The notes under the pieces were generated by a model, which saw only the letters and a program-made list of their open reading frames with translations, did no database searches and was not told the DNA's origin. From Panaeolus papilionaceus (Eukaryota > Basidiomycota > Agaricomycetes > Agaricales), in contig JADNRZ010000011.1 in the NCBI GenBank assembly GCA_015501605.1, positions 1-64,000 of the forward strand: a stretch of DNA of 64,000 bases, read 5' to 3'. This document shows, piece after piece, positions 26,301-40,506 of this stretch. Position numbers and translations under genes: made by a program. Numbering within the stretch: position 1 is the first letter of the stretch; every line of letters begins with the position of its first letter.

Positions 26301-26804
26301 TTTGCTTTCGTCGTTTTTCGGGGTGTCGATGTTTCTATCCTCTCTCGTTCCTTGTCCCTCACCCTGTCCCTGTCGCGCTGTCGCTCTCTTTCCTTATCTC
26401 TTTCCCTCCCTCTCTCTCTGTCATATCTGCCAGTCCTGGACTCCGATCGATGATTTGGCGTCGATTGCTGCGGGATCTGCGGAGTAGCACGGAACGCGGT
26501 GGACGGTACGACAGTCGGGTCATCCAGGAGCGTGGTATCATTTGCATCATGCGGTAAACGCTGTATAGGGACGGGTTTGGGTGGGCTATCCGAGTCTGCT
26601 TTCACGCCTAGTGCACCGCTTAGGATGTCGAGGGCTGCTTGAGTGGGTGTCGACTGTGGGTGCTTGGTTTGCTGACGAAGTCTAGTTTATTTCACCCCTT
26701 TAAAAGCAGAAAATAGGGAGAGACTGGATATAAGCTCACCTTCGTTCCTCCTCCAGCGATACATAAATATCATCCAGCGATTCAATATCATCGACCATCA
26801 TCAT
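23381..26804 (-). CDS. Large charged coiled-coil protein, function unknown
   Basis: Exons: 26804-26740, 26681-25846, 25784-25235, 25173-24249, 24189-23764 and 23710-23381. All phases agree and the last intron-exon joins have good branch sites (CTAAC in intron 4); 1,043 aa. It starts MMMVDDIESLDDIYVSLEEE. Order: an acidic N-terminus; a disordered region with an Arg/Asp/Glu-rich run (residues about 95-135); a coiled coil (residues about 230-350, SERLQQETRRADEAEKQANE); a long E/R/K run (about 370-470) that should form a single charged helix; then a Pro/Ser/Thr/Asn-rich disordered tail. No enzymatic domain, membrane segment or signal peptide. Could be a scaffold or cytoskeletal linker, but this is a guess from composition. 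It is divergent from the kinase gene at 27910. Confidence 0.8.
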
Positions 26805-30573
<3,769 letters not shown>

Positions 30574-32648
30574 TTAGGAGGAGAGGGACGATGTCGATGA
30601 TGAAGTTGTAGATTGGTTGGAGTATAGAGCCTTTGTTTTTCTTTTCTTTTGTTTCCTTTTTTTCCCGTTGATTACTTACGTCTTCGTGCTCTTTTGCGTT
30701 CGCATTCCTCTTTTTCTTTGCGTTTGATAGTATCGCTATAACCCATGCATACATGCATAGCTACACGTTCGACTAACCGATACCTAGATGATCTGATCAC
30801 GATTCTGGCTTGACTTGGTGCCACATTTTCCCTTTTTTACTTGCTTGTCTCTTTTTTACTTACCCTCGCCCTCGCCCTTACCCTTTGTTCAGGTTTTAGC
30901 CAACTCCCAAGTTGGTGTTCCGTCACATTCCGCACATATACTTACACATCCCTACACGACTACACGACACGATTACATGACATGATTCAACCATACTTAG
31001 GTACTTACAAATTACAATGTCCACGTATACGCATACGTACGATAAATATACCCTCACCTTGCTTCCTCTCCCCCTTTGACACACTGTGCGATTGAGTGAC
31101 TTGTGAGGGTGTATCAGTGTTGGCGTTGGCGCGGTCGATATCGCTGACCCATGCGCTTACTAAACAAGTTACCGAGTGTTACGTTCTCCTTCTGATTCTA
31201 TTTTTAGAACTGAGAGGGGTGGGTATTGAAAGATTGAGGGAATCCAGGGCGTAGTCTTTCCCTGTGAATTCTGTTCTAAACATAAAGTAGAAAGCATACA
31301 GGTCTGTTAGGCGCAAGGTTGGGGTTGAATAGCATCATGAAGCTGAGTATGCGTTTGATTCGGAGTCGGGTATGCGTTTGTTGTACAGCCGCTTTCAGTT
31401 CTCGTTCACGCTTATTTACTTGAATCTTTCTCATCGATTGGCTCGTAGCGTTTGCTGCGTCGCTTGCTTTCCTGCTGCGCATCCCAAAAAGTAAGTTACA
31501 ATGTCAATTTACGGCTTACCGCCACAGCTAGGCGGGTAATGCGAGGACCGGATGTTTCGAGTATCCTCACTAGCGAGCGAAGTCATTATCATCACAGCAT
31601 CACACCGAGCAATTCACATTGCATTCTTCTTTCACGCCGCCTCCTATGTTTAGAACTACATAGGGCTTTGTATTCAAGGCGTCCCTGACCTGCTTGATAT
31701 GTCACAGTTACTTACTATCCCCTCACCTTTAAATAAACATTAATAGTAGATCCAGGGCCGCTGTGAGAACACTAGGGTCAACGACTCCGCAACAAGAAGA
31801 CTGCGCTCGAGAGTCGAACCGGGTGTGTTATATGAAAGTCATAGTGTTGGGGGTGTCCTTAAGCCGGTTGGCTCTTAAGATAGATCACCAACGTTCAATG
31901 GATCTAAGTACGAACTATTCTACCTGGGTTGATCAGGTCGACCTGGCTTTAACTTGTATTCCTGGCCCTTCAACGCGTTACGCGCACTCGAAAGGGATCA
32001 AGGCTTGTTAGAGGTTATGCAGCTAATTCTGCAAAGTACTCTGCAGTGCAAATACTATAGACTGTCTTGGACGTCAAGTTGCGCTCAATGTTTGAGATTG
32101 GATTAGATACGCAGCCACTATTGCCCTGCAAATGCTTTCCTTGAGGATCGGGACACATGTAAGGGATCGTAGTCACAACATATTGCCCTTCAGCTAGCAC
32201 CAGGTGGTCATGTTGTTCAGCTCGAGGAAGAAGAGCGCTTCGCAAGTGGGCCGAATATAGTAATTTATGTACCCGACATTCAAGATGAGACGACGGGACG
32301 TTTTTTTTTGTACCTCTAGATAATGGCCCTATGACGTATGGTTGCATATGTTTTGAACAACCCAATGGGCACATCGCTTGAAATCAAATTAAAAACGCAT
32401 CTACTGGTCACCCTATAGGTGCTTTAATCAAGCTCTGCACATTCGGGCGAACCATTAATCTACAAAGCTCCTAAGTTCCAGGGTGTTCAACACATTTTGT
32501 ATTTAAAAGACTATATCTGCGTACTATATCAATAACTGTGCACATGATTAAACTTAAATACGACCGGACAAAAAATGGGGCTTCCAAGAGAGGGTCCTGG
32601 GAGAGCGCGAATTGAGCGCGCTAGTGTTTTTAACCTGACATTGACATC
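30574..32648. other. 3' region of SRPK gene and gene-poor DNA
   Basis: The kinase 3' UTR is followed by about 2 kb with no recognisable gene. A tRNA-Glu-like scrap at about 31800-31870 was examined and rejected. Confidence 0.5.
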
Positions 32649-33229
32649 TACTATCATTCCCAGGGATTTGCAAAATTTTTGCCGCGTCTTTTACAGGATT
32701 GGATCGACAACACTTTTCTTTCGTAAAAAAGTATCTTCAAGTAGGCAGCAGTCTATAGTATCTCTACACATTTAAATGAACAAAAACAGAATAGAACACA
32801 ATGTGCCAGAGGACTGCCGGTTGTGTGGACATCAAAACCAGGGAGTTGCAAAATCCACCCCCCGCAAAATGTTTCCAAGTGTCACACCACGTCACTAAAA
32901 TTGAATACCAGGTTCAACGAACGTCCCATTGGTTTTTGTGTGATTCAAGCGGAGCTTAAAAATAGGTCCTCTTCCTGCTAACTTTCGTCACGCCAAAAGG
33001 ATGAACGGTATATCACCATTATGTGGCCGCTCCGAGCCACCAAAATTCATAAACAGCTTTAAAGTATACTACAAAATGTTTTTTAAAAGCACTTTAACGA
33101 AACCACCCTCCTTCGAGCTAGACAGGCTAGTTGCACTAAATCGGGCAAATCTGCAACCTAAGTTCACCATTGATAATCCGATATGTCTAGAACAACTTGA
33201 TATTTTTTTAATCGGGTTTTTGCGTCAGA

Positions 33230-33520
33230 ATCACTGTAAACCCGGCGGAGGGGTGAATAACCCCTTCGAAGTTAGGACAAGTCCTCCCGAAAAAGGGGGT
33301 ATTCCATCATTTGAAATAGGTATGTTGAATATTGTGACTTGTGTTCAAGGGGTTTAAATCACACTTACAGGGGGTTATAGTTGCTTTCACAAGGAGTTTA
33401 TAGCCCTCTTAAGAACCCCCGAAAAAAGGAGGAAATTCTGCCCTAATTTTGAAACACGAAAATGCGGTTTTTAGGGGGTTTTCACTCTTGTCAAAAGCGA
33501 TTATAACCCTTTGGCTAGGG
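33230..33520. repeat. First cluster of GGGG/CCCC tracts
   Basis: Multiple GGGGTT and AACCCC runs, for example AATAACCCCTTCGAAG and TTTAGGGGGTTTTCACTC. They are similar in style to the denser cluster at 34549-35020. Confidence 0.6.
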
Positions 33521-33756
33521 ATTTTCTCGACTCTATTTGCATAATAAAATAATAATAATAAAATTATATTGAATCTATAGAGAAATACAAACTGGTAACA
33601 ATAATATAATATCAATACTTAATCTACATGAACCATCTCCAGTGTGGTATGAGGTCACAGGTAGGGAAAGTAAAGGTTATGGGTGACCCGGACAGGTTAT
33701 GTGTCAGGTCAGGCGCAGGTTCGGATACAGGTCAGCCTCGGCATAGCCGTGAGCTT

Positions 33757-33855
33757 CAAAACACGCCCAAGAGCGCCCGAAATGGCCCAGAATTGAGCAA
33801 GATACGCTCGTTTGCTCAGTTCTGGGCTGTTTTGGACGTGCTTGGGCTCGTTTTG
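33757..33855. repeat. Hairpin with 44-bp arms and 11-nt loop
   Basis: Left arm 33757-33800 and right arm 33812-33855 are inverted repeats with roughly four-fifths identity by eye, including AGCCCAAG-type and GCCCAGAA..TGAGCAA matches. The loop is GATACGCTCGT. It is flanked by direct GGGTGACC/GGGTC motifs. Confidence 0.75.
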
Positions 33856-34548
33856 CACGGAAAACCCATGGGTACACGGGTGGGGTACACCATGGGTCTG
33901 GGTCCGGGTCAGCGACTTCGTACATGAGGGTTACCTGTGACGTTCCCTAGTCAGAGGTAGTAGGGATACTAGGGAGGAGTAATAGCTCTCCACCAAAATG
34001 TCCCAGCACGAAGTCCTGGTTAAAATGAAGTACTGGTCAGTGATAGTACAAAAACCATAGATGTAACACAAGGACTCACCATGACCTGCACATCCATTTC
34101 ATTCATCGTCCTCCCTCCGATTGATGACTGCACAGCACATGATTAAAAGGGGGTGAAAATAGGACAAGGAACGAAGATTAAGATACATATATACCTTGAC
34201 TGGGTCAGCCTGCACCTATTACCTTGCCCATCTGTTATGCTAGAAATAATATGGTCAATACAAACAGATGTCGTTTGAAGGAGATGATAGTAGGTGGAGA
34301 GAGACAAGGGAGACAAACGGCAGGAATGAACATTGAATGAAGTTCAACCAGCAGTCACGTGTTTGTCGGCATCACCCGTTGTTTGTACCTGACTTACTTT
34401 TTTTCGCTAAGTCCACTGTCTGAGCCTGCCTATTAGCAGTTGCTTTCACATATATGACCATTTAAGTTTTGATTTAAATTTTATTATATGCAGGGCAATA
34501 TACTAATCATTATAACTGACTCATCAAGTTACTGAATATGAGTGCATG

Positions 34549-35020
34549 AAAGGGGCGAAAGGGGATATAAACCCCTCTAAGCAGGGGTTTTCGAAGCAAG
34601 GGATGGAGGGTTTTCACTCCTTTTGACATTTTTAAAAAGTTCATCCCAAAAAATTTAGAAGTGCTAGACTACAAAACTCCTCTGTAAGGAGTTTTAATAA
34701 ACCCTAAATATGAATAGAGGGGGGTATTGATCATTGGTGAAAAAAACCCCTCTGAAAGGAGGTTTGACAAAACCCTAAATGTGAATACTGCAACTCGGAG
34801 GGGGTGTCCATCAAAAGTCAAAAACCCCTTTCCACCAGAGGGGTTTTCACTCCCTCATTTGGGGGTATGACAAAACCCCCTAGAAACCCCTTTTACCTGA
34901 GGGGTTTTTCACTCCCTCGAATGACATTACAACAAAACCCCCTAGATAACCCCTTTTTTTACCTCCCCCCAAAAGGGGTTTTCCCCCCTGTACAACTCCA
35001 GGGGGTTAATACCCCCCGAG
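34549..35020. repeat. Dense cluster of AACCCC..GGGGTT mini-hairpins
   Basis: At least eight CCCC or GGGG tracts occur in pairs that can fold, each flanked by A/T runs, for example AAACCCC with GGGGTTTT at 34828-34850. AACCCTAAAT occurs twice (about 34697 and 34773), and TTTCACTCC follows several units. There is no coding potential. Confidence 0.75.
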
Positions 35021-35339
35021 TTGGGCTCACAGTGAATGAAGAGTATGAGTACTACCTGTATGTCAAATTTCTAGTGATACACCTTTTTAGCCCTTGAGAT
35101 AATGTGCATTTTGCAACTCTGGGGTCATTTTGCAACTCCCTGGGAATGATAGTACATTTTGAATAAAGTGTCCCAATTTTCGCGGCTTTACGGCACGACC
35201 AGGTCTCTGCCATCCAAAACACGAGGATGCCATGCCGCAACCCATGTGACGGACTTCATGTGACAGAAATTCAATTGTTGGTTTCCTCATTAATCAGGTT
35301 GCACGATCTCACCTTTGTTCGTTCAGTTCGACTTCACAA

Positions 35340-36650
35340 ATGCCTAACCTTTTCATTCCATACGACATTTGGGAAACCATTGTGGACATTATCGCCTACA
35401 TTCCTTGTCCCCAAGATCCACCAGAGGGTCGACTGGGTCTTCTCGCTACATGCGCTCTCGCATGGAAGGACTTCTCTGAGCTCTGTCGGCCTCGTATATT
35501 TGAACACGTCAGCGGGATAGTGGCAGCATTCGAACACTTTGAAGGGAACAGGTTCCAGCAACTCTCCAATTCCCTTTCTTCTAATCCAGAGTTAGTTAAT
35601 CACATCCGTACACTGAAGTTTACACTTCGGGACCTTATGGATTATGGGGACAGTTCTGCCAACGATTTTACGCAGAACGAGATCGATCACATCTTTAACA
35701 TCTTCGCCAACATTCCTCATCTTGAAATGATATCCATCCATGCACTAGAAGGCTCTATAATCACATCGCATGCTGCAGAGTTTCAAACCATCCTCGTCAA
35801 GGCACACCTACTGCGGACCACTTTAAGCACCTTAAGTCTCCATGACTTGCCTGATATCCAGGTCACCGACATCACTAGTTCTCCCTCACTCAAATCGCTC
35901 CCATGGCAAGACTGCTCCTACGATGTGGGTTCGTTGGGCCTCACAGCTACGAGACCCAGTGCAATCTCTCACCTCCACCTGGTGACCTATACTGCGGACA
36001 CTGCTCTTATGCTTCTCAACTATTTCTCCAGTCTAACTCATCTAGAGATAGACTACCTACGCTCTACGTGGATGGAGCAGGACTTTTTCCATAATATTAT
36101 CCCCAACCGTCCATTTCTATCAGATTCCATGTTTGATCCATCGAAATTAATACAATTCCAGGTCGAATTTGTCCCTTTGTTTTTCAAGTTCTGTGTAGAT
36201 AGAAGGGTACATTACGATGTGCCTTTATTTGCTTCACTGGAGGAGTTTAGCCTGTGGGATGGAAGAGGAGAGGGACTTGAAGTCGTGCGGGATATACTCA
36301 AAGAAACCAGGTCGCTGCGCTCTTTGACTCTTGCAGGTGCGCTTCCTTTCAATTCCATCTCAATCTGAACCTTATCGAATCCTTAAGACTCTCCTGAAGA
36401 TTCATCCGAGGAATTTCCATTCGAGATCTACGACCTGTCCGCGCGCTTTACCGACGGTACACTCAGCAACCTCACGGATCTTCACCTCATCGTTCATGAA
36501 TCACCTTACTGCAAGTATTACGCCGCCACGCTTGGGGGTCTTGTCTCGCTATTCACATCCATGGCCCACCTTAACGCTTTGGAGAGAATCGATTTGACAT
36601 TCAGTGTTGACGAGGTACCACTCGAGGGAACTGTGTTCGACACGCAATAA
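35340..36650 (+). CDS. F-box/LRR-like protein with an in-frame stop
   Basis: Probable SCF-type adaptor of the agaric F-box family with leucine-rich repeat-like C-terminus. Exons 35340-36336 and 36388-36650 (51-nt intron, phase 1) give 419 aa. The N-terminus (FIPYDIWETIVDIIA..LLATCALAWKDFSE..RPRIFEHV) matches the degenerate F-box typical of this class. Repeats such as LSTLSLHDLPDI, LTHLEIDYL and LRSLTLA follow at irregular spacing. After the TAA at 36648-36650 the same frame stays open for another 84 codons to the TAG at 36903-36905. This extension looks coding (PYEDLRPIADSLVCVEAYPA), so the stop is probably a recent nonsense change and the full protein would be about 504 aa. It is unrelated in sequence to F-box genes A-C. 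Confidence 0.65.
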
Positions 36651-36905
36651 CCATATGAAGACCTCCGGCCCATTGCGGATAGTTTGGTGTGTGTCGAAGC
36701 GTACCCTGCACTCAAAGAAGTAAAGATTAAGATGTGCATTGGGCTTCGACCGTACTCCTCGGACAGTGGCGAAGAGGATGGTACTTCTAATGGGATTGAC
36801 GGTCTGCAAAACCTTCGTTGCAGACCTGGAGTTGTGGTTTGGGATACCCTCATCATTCGTTGTTACACCCCTGTTTCTACACCTGATGGTTCCAATGGAC
36901 TGTAG
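36651..36905 (+). pseudogene. Open extension downstream of the F-box/LRR stop
   Basis: In-frame continuation of the gene at 35340, with amino-acid composition like the preceding repeats and ending at TAG 36903-36905. It would be translated only if the TAA is suppressed, edited or a sequencing error. Confidence 0.55.
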
Positions 36906-37110
36906 ATAGAGTAGTGTTTCAAGCTGAAATATCAGTATTTGAGAAAAACAATTTCTATCAATCCTTAACCAGTCGCACTTGAGTACAGTGGGTTACTTTA
37001 GTAAGCGTGCAAGATATCGGCCAAGTCTGCTTTGCTACATTAGATCGGTATTCGATGTAAAGGTCATAGGCTGAAATTTTGGCACTGGGCGAGCTGAGTA
37101 GAATGCTGAT

Positions 37111-37877
37111 CTACTGTACCTGTAGTGCAGCAGCAATGCCAAATCCAGTCTTCTTTTTCCGATCATCCTCCCTTCTCGATTTCTCCAAGTATGCTAGAGT
37201 CAGCAAGGCCAAATCTAGATTGCCCTCATATCCATCTTCCACGTCTAACGTCGTCGGGCGCGACTTGGACATCAGTTTAAATATTTTGTGTTGAAATTTT
37301 ATTACTGCTGGGGGATGTCCAGAACCCGAGTGCGTTGCTGAGTGGCTCTGCGACGATGCTGGGTATAGCTATAAGTACCATGCGCACCGCAACGAGGTGT
37401 TGCGTAGTCAGTGACAAACAATCCAGGGAAATGATCATTCTACACATACCGAACATTCTCGATAACCAAATACCCATTCGTACAGCGTGCCATCTGGCGT
37501 AGAGAATGAATGACTCGGATAACCATGATTACCAATTATTCTTTGAACCTCCCGCTTCAAACCAGATCTAGTAACGCTTCTCACCTCCCGTACGTAACTC
37601 CCGCAGGGCCTGACTCATGAAGCACATCTCGAATCAACATGCCTTCTGAGTCCTCCGTCAAATCACCTATCAACCTGATCCTAGACTTCCCTCGGTCAGA
37701 CTTTCTATACACCAGTTGACCTATGATGTCCATTTTCCCAGAGGTCTGGGTTTGGTGGAGTGTAATGTTCTCCTTTGATCCTGGGAACAAAGTGGAGTTG
37801 AATTTGTAAAGGAGCCTTCCATTCTTGTCAGTGAAGGAGGCTTTCCAGATACTATCAGAGCTGAGGGTAAGACGCAT
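37111..37877 (-). CDS. DUF6593-like protein, tandem copy 1
   Basis: Small basidiomycete-type protein of unknown function. Exons: 37877-37585, 37540-37450 and 37368-37111, all in phase, giving 213 aa. The N-terminal beta-rich part (MRLTLSSDSIWKASFTDKNG.., DIIGQLVYRKSDRGKSRIRL) is followed by STPDGTLYEWVFGYRECS on exon 2 and a C-terminal helix with EGNLDLALLTLAYLEKSR. The same three-exon layout and motifs recur in the gene at 39026-39746, which validates the splicing. No signal peptide or membrane segment. DUF6593 membership is by pattern only and is less sure than for the gene at 45708. Confidence 0.68.
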
Positions 37878-38154
37878 TCCGACGTGAATTATATGTTCAA
37901 GAGCAGTTCAAGAACATATGCGGACTATATATGTAGGTATGTTGACTATAATTAATCTTATGAATCACTGCATGGAGAACATATAAATATCTGGCCAACA
38001 GTACCCCAACACGATTTCAAGATCCGCACTTGACGGTGAGTCCTCCCAACGATTCAGATAAAGCGTCCCTGCAAGTTTTCAAACTTGCAGGGGCCGATGG
38101 TCACCTCAATGGATGACGCACGAAATCGGGCAGTCAGATTGACACGGAATATTA

Positions 38155-38808
38155 TGTGTATGCTCCATGAACCGTGGGTCGTCTTTTCCTCTCCTCATCC
38201 CTCTTTACCTTTTCACCATATATCAACGAAAGCAACACAATGACCAATACCCCTTCATATTCACTCGCCACCTCCACTTGGGCAGGGTGCGTGATGACAG
38301 AGCCTCGTCTGGGTATGTAAATGTTAGAAGACGTTTGAAGCCGGCATCACTTACCAAGACCGACATGGAAGTGGTACATCATAAATGTCTATTTTAAGAT
38401 TTGTACTGACGGAGGATATGAACCTTTTTTTTAGTGAAAAACCCACAGCCACCAGCAGCGCCCCATCCTGCACCAGCAACCCCATCCAGCGCCAGCATCT
38501 CCTCAGCATGCCTCAGCAGCCCCTCATCACGCTGCACAATCATCAACAAATGAGAAGTGCAAAGCGTCTCAACCACCCACACCAGAAAAACACACTGAAT
38601 CTCCGAAAAAGAAGTTATAAGGGTATGAATCCATTGAGCTGAGCACTTATCACCCTCGACTTAGCCAAAGCAGTTTTTCTGGATGGCTATCACTCTACTG
38701 TCTTATTAACAAGATGAAGAGCTGTGTTGAACAGAAGCGTCGAATATAGAGAGGTCTCCTTGTTTCATCTGTTTCCCCGAATCTATCAGAGCTAAGGATA
38801 ATGCGCAT
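38155..38808 (-). pseudogene. DUF6593-like remnant between the two tandem copies
   Basis: Two pieces of a third copy remain. The 5' piece starts at 38808 (MRIILSSDRF, matching the start of copy 1). The 3' piece at about 38300-38165 is open (HPAQVEVASEYEGVLVIVLL..), matching the last exon of the 39026 gene. The middle, including the second exon, is missing or unrecognisable. It lies in the same orientation between two intact genes, so it is a decayed member of a tandem array. Confidence 0.7.
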
Positions 38809-39025
38809 GGGGAAGTGAGGTCGTTATTTCGAGATCCAGAACACCACGAGAGTACGATGATCATATATATATTAGTACATAGGCGTAGTATATAATTAAT
38901 GTTATGAGGTCATTTCATGGAGAATATTTAAATAATGGGACGACAGTATCGGATATCCACATCACTACCGCGAGTCTGTCCTCAGCGATGTGCCTTTGTA
39001 AAGCGATTACGCACGAAATCTGTGA

Positions 39026-39746
39026 TCAATTCGCCGCATTTCGTCTCCTTTCCTTATCCCTCTTCACCTTTTCAAGGAATATCAAAGAAAGTAAGACGAT
39101 GTCCAGTATCCTCTCATAACCACTCGCCACCTCCACTTGAGTAGGGTGTGCTGCTGAAAATATCCCAAAAGAACGTCGCTTGAACTTGATGATGGGCGGG
39201 AAGGAGCTTTCGGACCCGATAACATTTGATGCAGGGTGTAGCTATGCAGTAAAAATATAGGTATTTTGTGAGACAAATGCGTGAGATGGAAGAGGTAGTT
39301 AAGATGCTCACTGAGCACGAACGACGTCCAAAGGTCCATGTATAGTCGTTTCCGTCCGTTGCAGTAAACGTTTTGGGACTATGGATGTTGCTTGAGGATG
39401 CCACCCCTTGCATCATCTGAAATTCTGAACCTTACCTTCCGTGTCTATTCCCCCACCACGACCCAGACTTCCTAAACATCTCATCCGCTACCTTTCCTTC
39501 ACTCGTCACACCGTTCCGTGATAAAGTAAGTCTTGAATGACCACTTATCCACGTATTAAAAACAACCTCTCCAACAACATCCATATCCCCAAGCGAACTC
39601 CCGCTACCACCCCGGTCTTTATAAAGCGTAAAGTGACGATCACTCAACGTGAATGCTGTGGTTGCCGTGCAGCGATATACCGTTAGTCCAGATTCGTTGG
39701 TATATGTTGCATCCCATGGGTCGTTACTATTGAGTGTGAGGAGCAT
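39026..39746 (-). CDS. DUF6593-like protein, tandem copy 2
   Basis: Exons: 39746-39436, 39378-39312 and 39241-39026; 197 aa. Exon 1 gives MLLTLNSNDPWDATYTNESG, then DMDVVGEVVFNTWISGHSRL and MFRKSGSWWGNR. Exon 2 gives FTATDGNDYTWTFGRRSCS, and exon 3 ends with ILDIVLLSLIFLEKVKRDKE and a basic tail. It is clearly paralogous to the 37111 gene, with the same intron phases (2, then 0), though strongly diverged in sequence. Role unknown; the family is expanded in mushrooms and usually encodes small soluble beta-rich proteins. Confidence 0.7.
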
Positions 39747-40506
39747 TGCGTAGAGTGAACAGGTATGAATTGTCCTAAATGAGTGTCGCCTGTCAGGCTT
39801 AAATACCTACGTATAACTAAGCTTACACTGACAACAATCTCCTATAACTCAGGTATGGGTCGGGTGTCAATCTTGGCTCCAATGGGGCCCCTTGACACAG
39901 CCATATTTCCGAAATGGGACCTTCATTTCGCATGGACGAGACTGGATGCCTTCTGCGTCACAATGAAAGGTTATGCAAGTTGGGTCGAGACCATTACAGC
40001 AGTGTAAATAGCGAACACAACCACATTTGGTTTATGTAAGGTTTAAATATACCACCCCAGCCTCATACTAGTTACCAAAACGCAATGATTGACATGTACA
40101 GTGGTATCCGACTGATCAGTTACAGGGATATAGAGGACACACTGCACGGCCACTGGAATATGAGTTGTGACACTGTAAGAGATGATGCAATGGGTGGAGA
40201 AACTTGAGGCATAGAGCACAGGATTTAAGGTTTAGTGTGGGAGAGTGAACAGGAGAGCTGCAAAAGCGAGAGTTGGACGAACCGCAGACTCGGACAAGCC
40301 TGTGATTCGACTTCGCAAGCAGTGAGTCACCAACCACCGCATGCAGTATCTGCAACGAATATGACATATGTATACACAGTCATTGTCGTCCCAACTTGAA
40401 TGCGATTCCAGATCTAGATGCAGCCCCATAAATTTAAAGTGAAAATCGACCTTGCTTGCGCGCCACTGCTGGTCACCCAAACAAAAATAATGGACTCGTC
40501 TAAGGT
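39747..40506. other. Intergenic, nothing recognised
   Basis: Promoter side of DUF6593-like copy 2 and 3' side of the disrupted P-loop gene; short open frames only. Confidence 0.5.

Larger units (their letters stand above)
32649..35154. mobile_element. Putative element bounded by 28-bp inverted repeats
   Basis: The 28 bases at 32649-32676 (TACTATCATTCCCAGGG then TTTGCAAAAT) and the reverse complement of 35127-35154 differ at a single position. The 2.5 kb between them is unlike the rest of the window: AT-rich DNA studded with CCCC and GGGG runs that pair as short hairpins, one 44-bp-arm hairpin, and no long open frame. A shorter third copy of the end motif (CCAGGGAGTTGCAAAAT) lies at about 32839. 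I see no target duplication. An element boundary is inferred; it could instead be two scattered copies of a small repeat. Confidence 0.45.

Noticed and set aside
31800..31870. tRNA-Glu-like sequence on the minus strand (CCGGTTCGACTC with GACTTTCA upstream)
   Set aside because: The T-stem and acceptor stem do not pair and the anticodon loop is shifted by one base; at best a decayed scrap.
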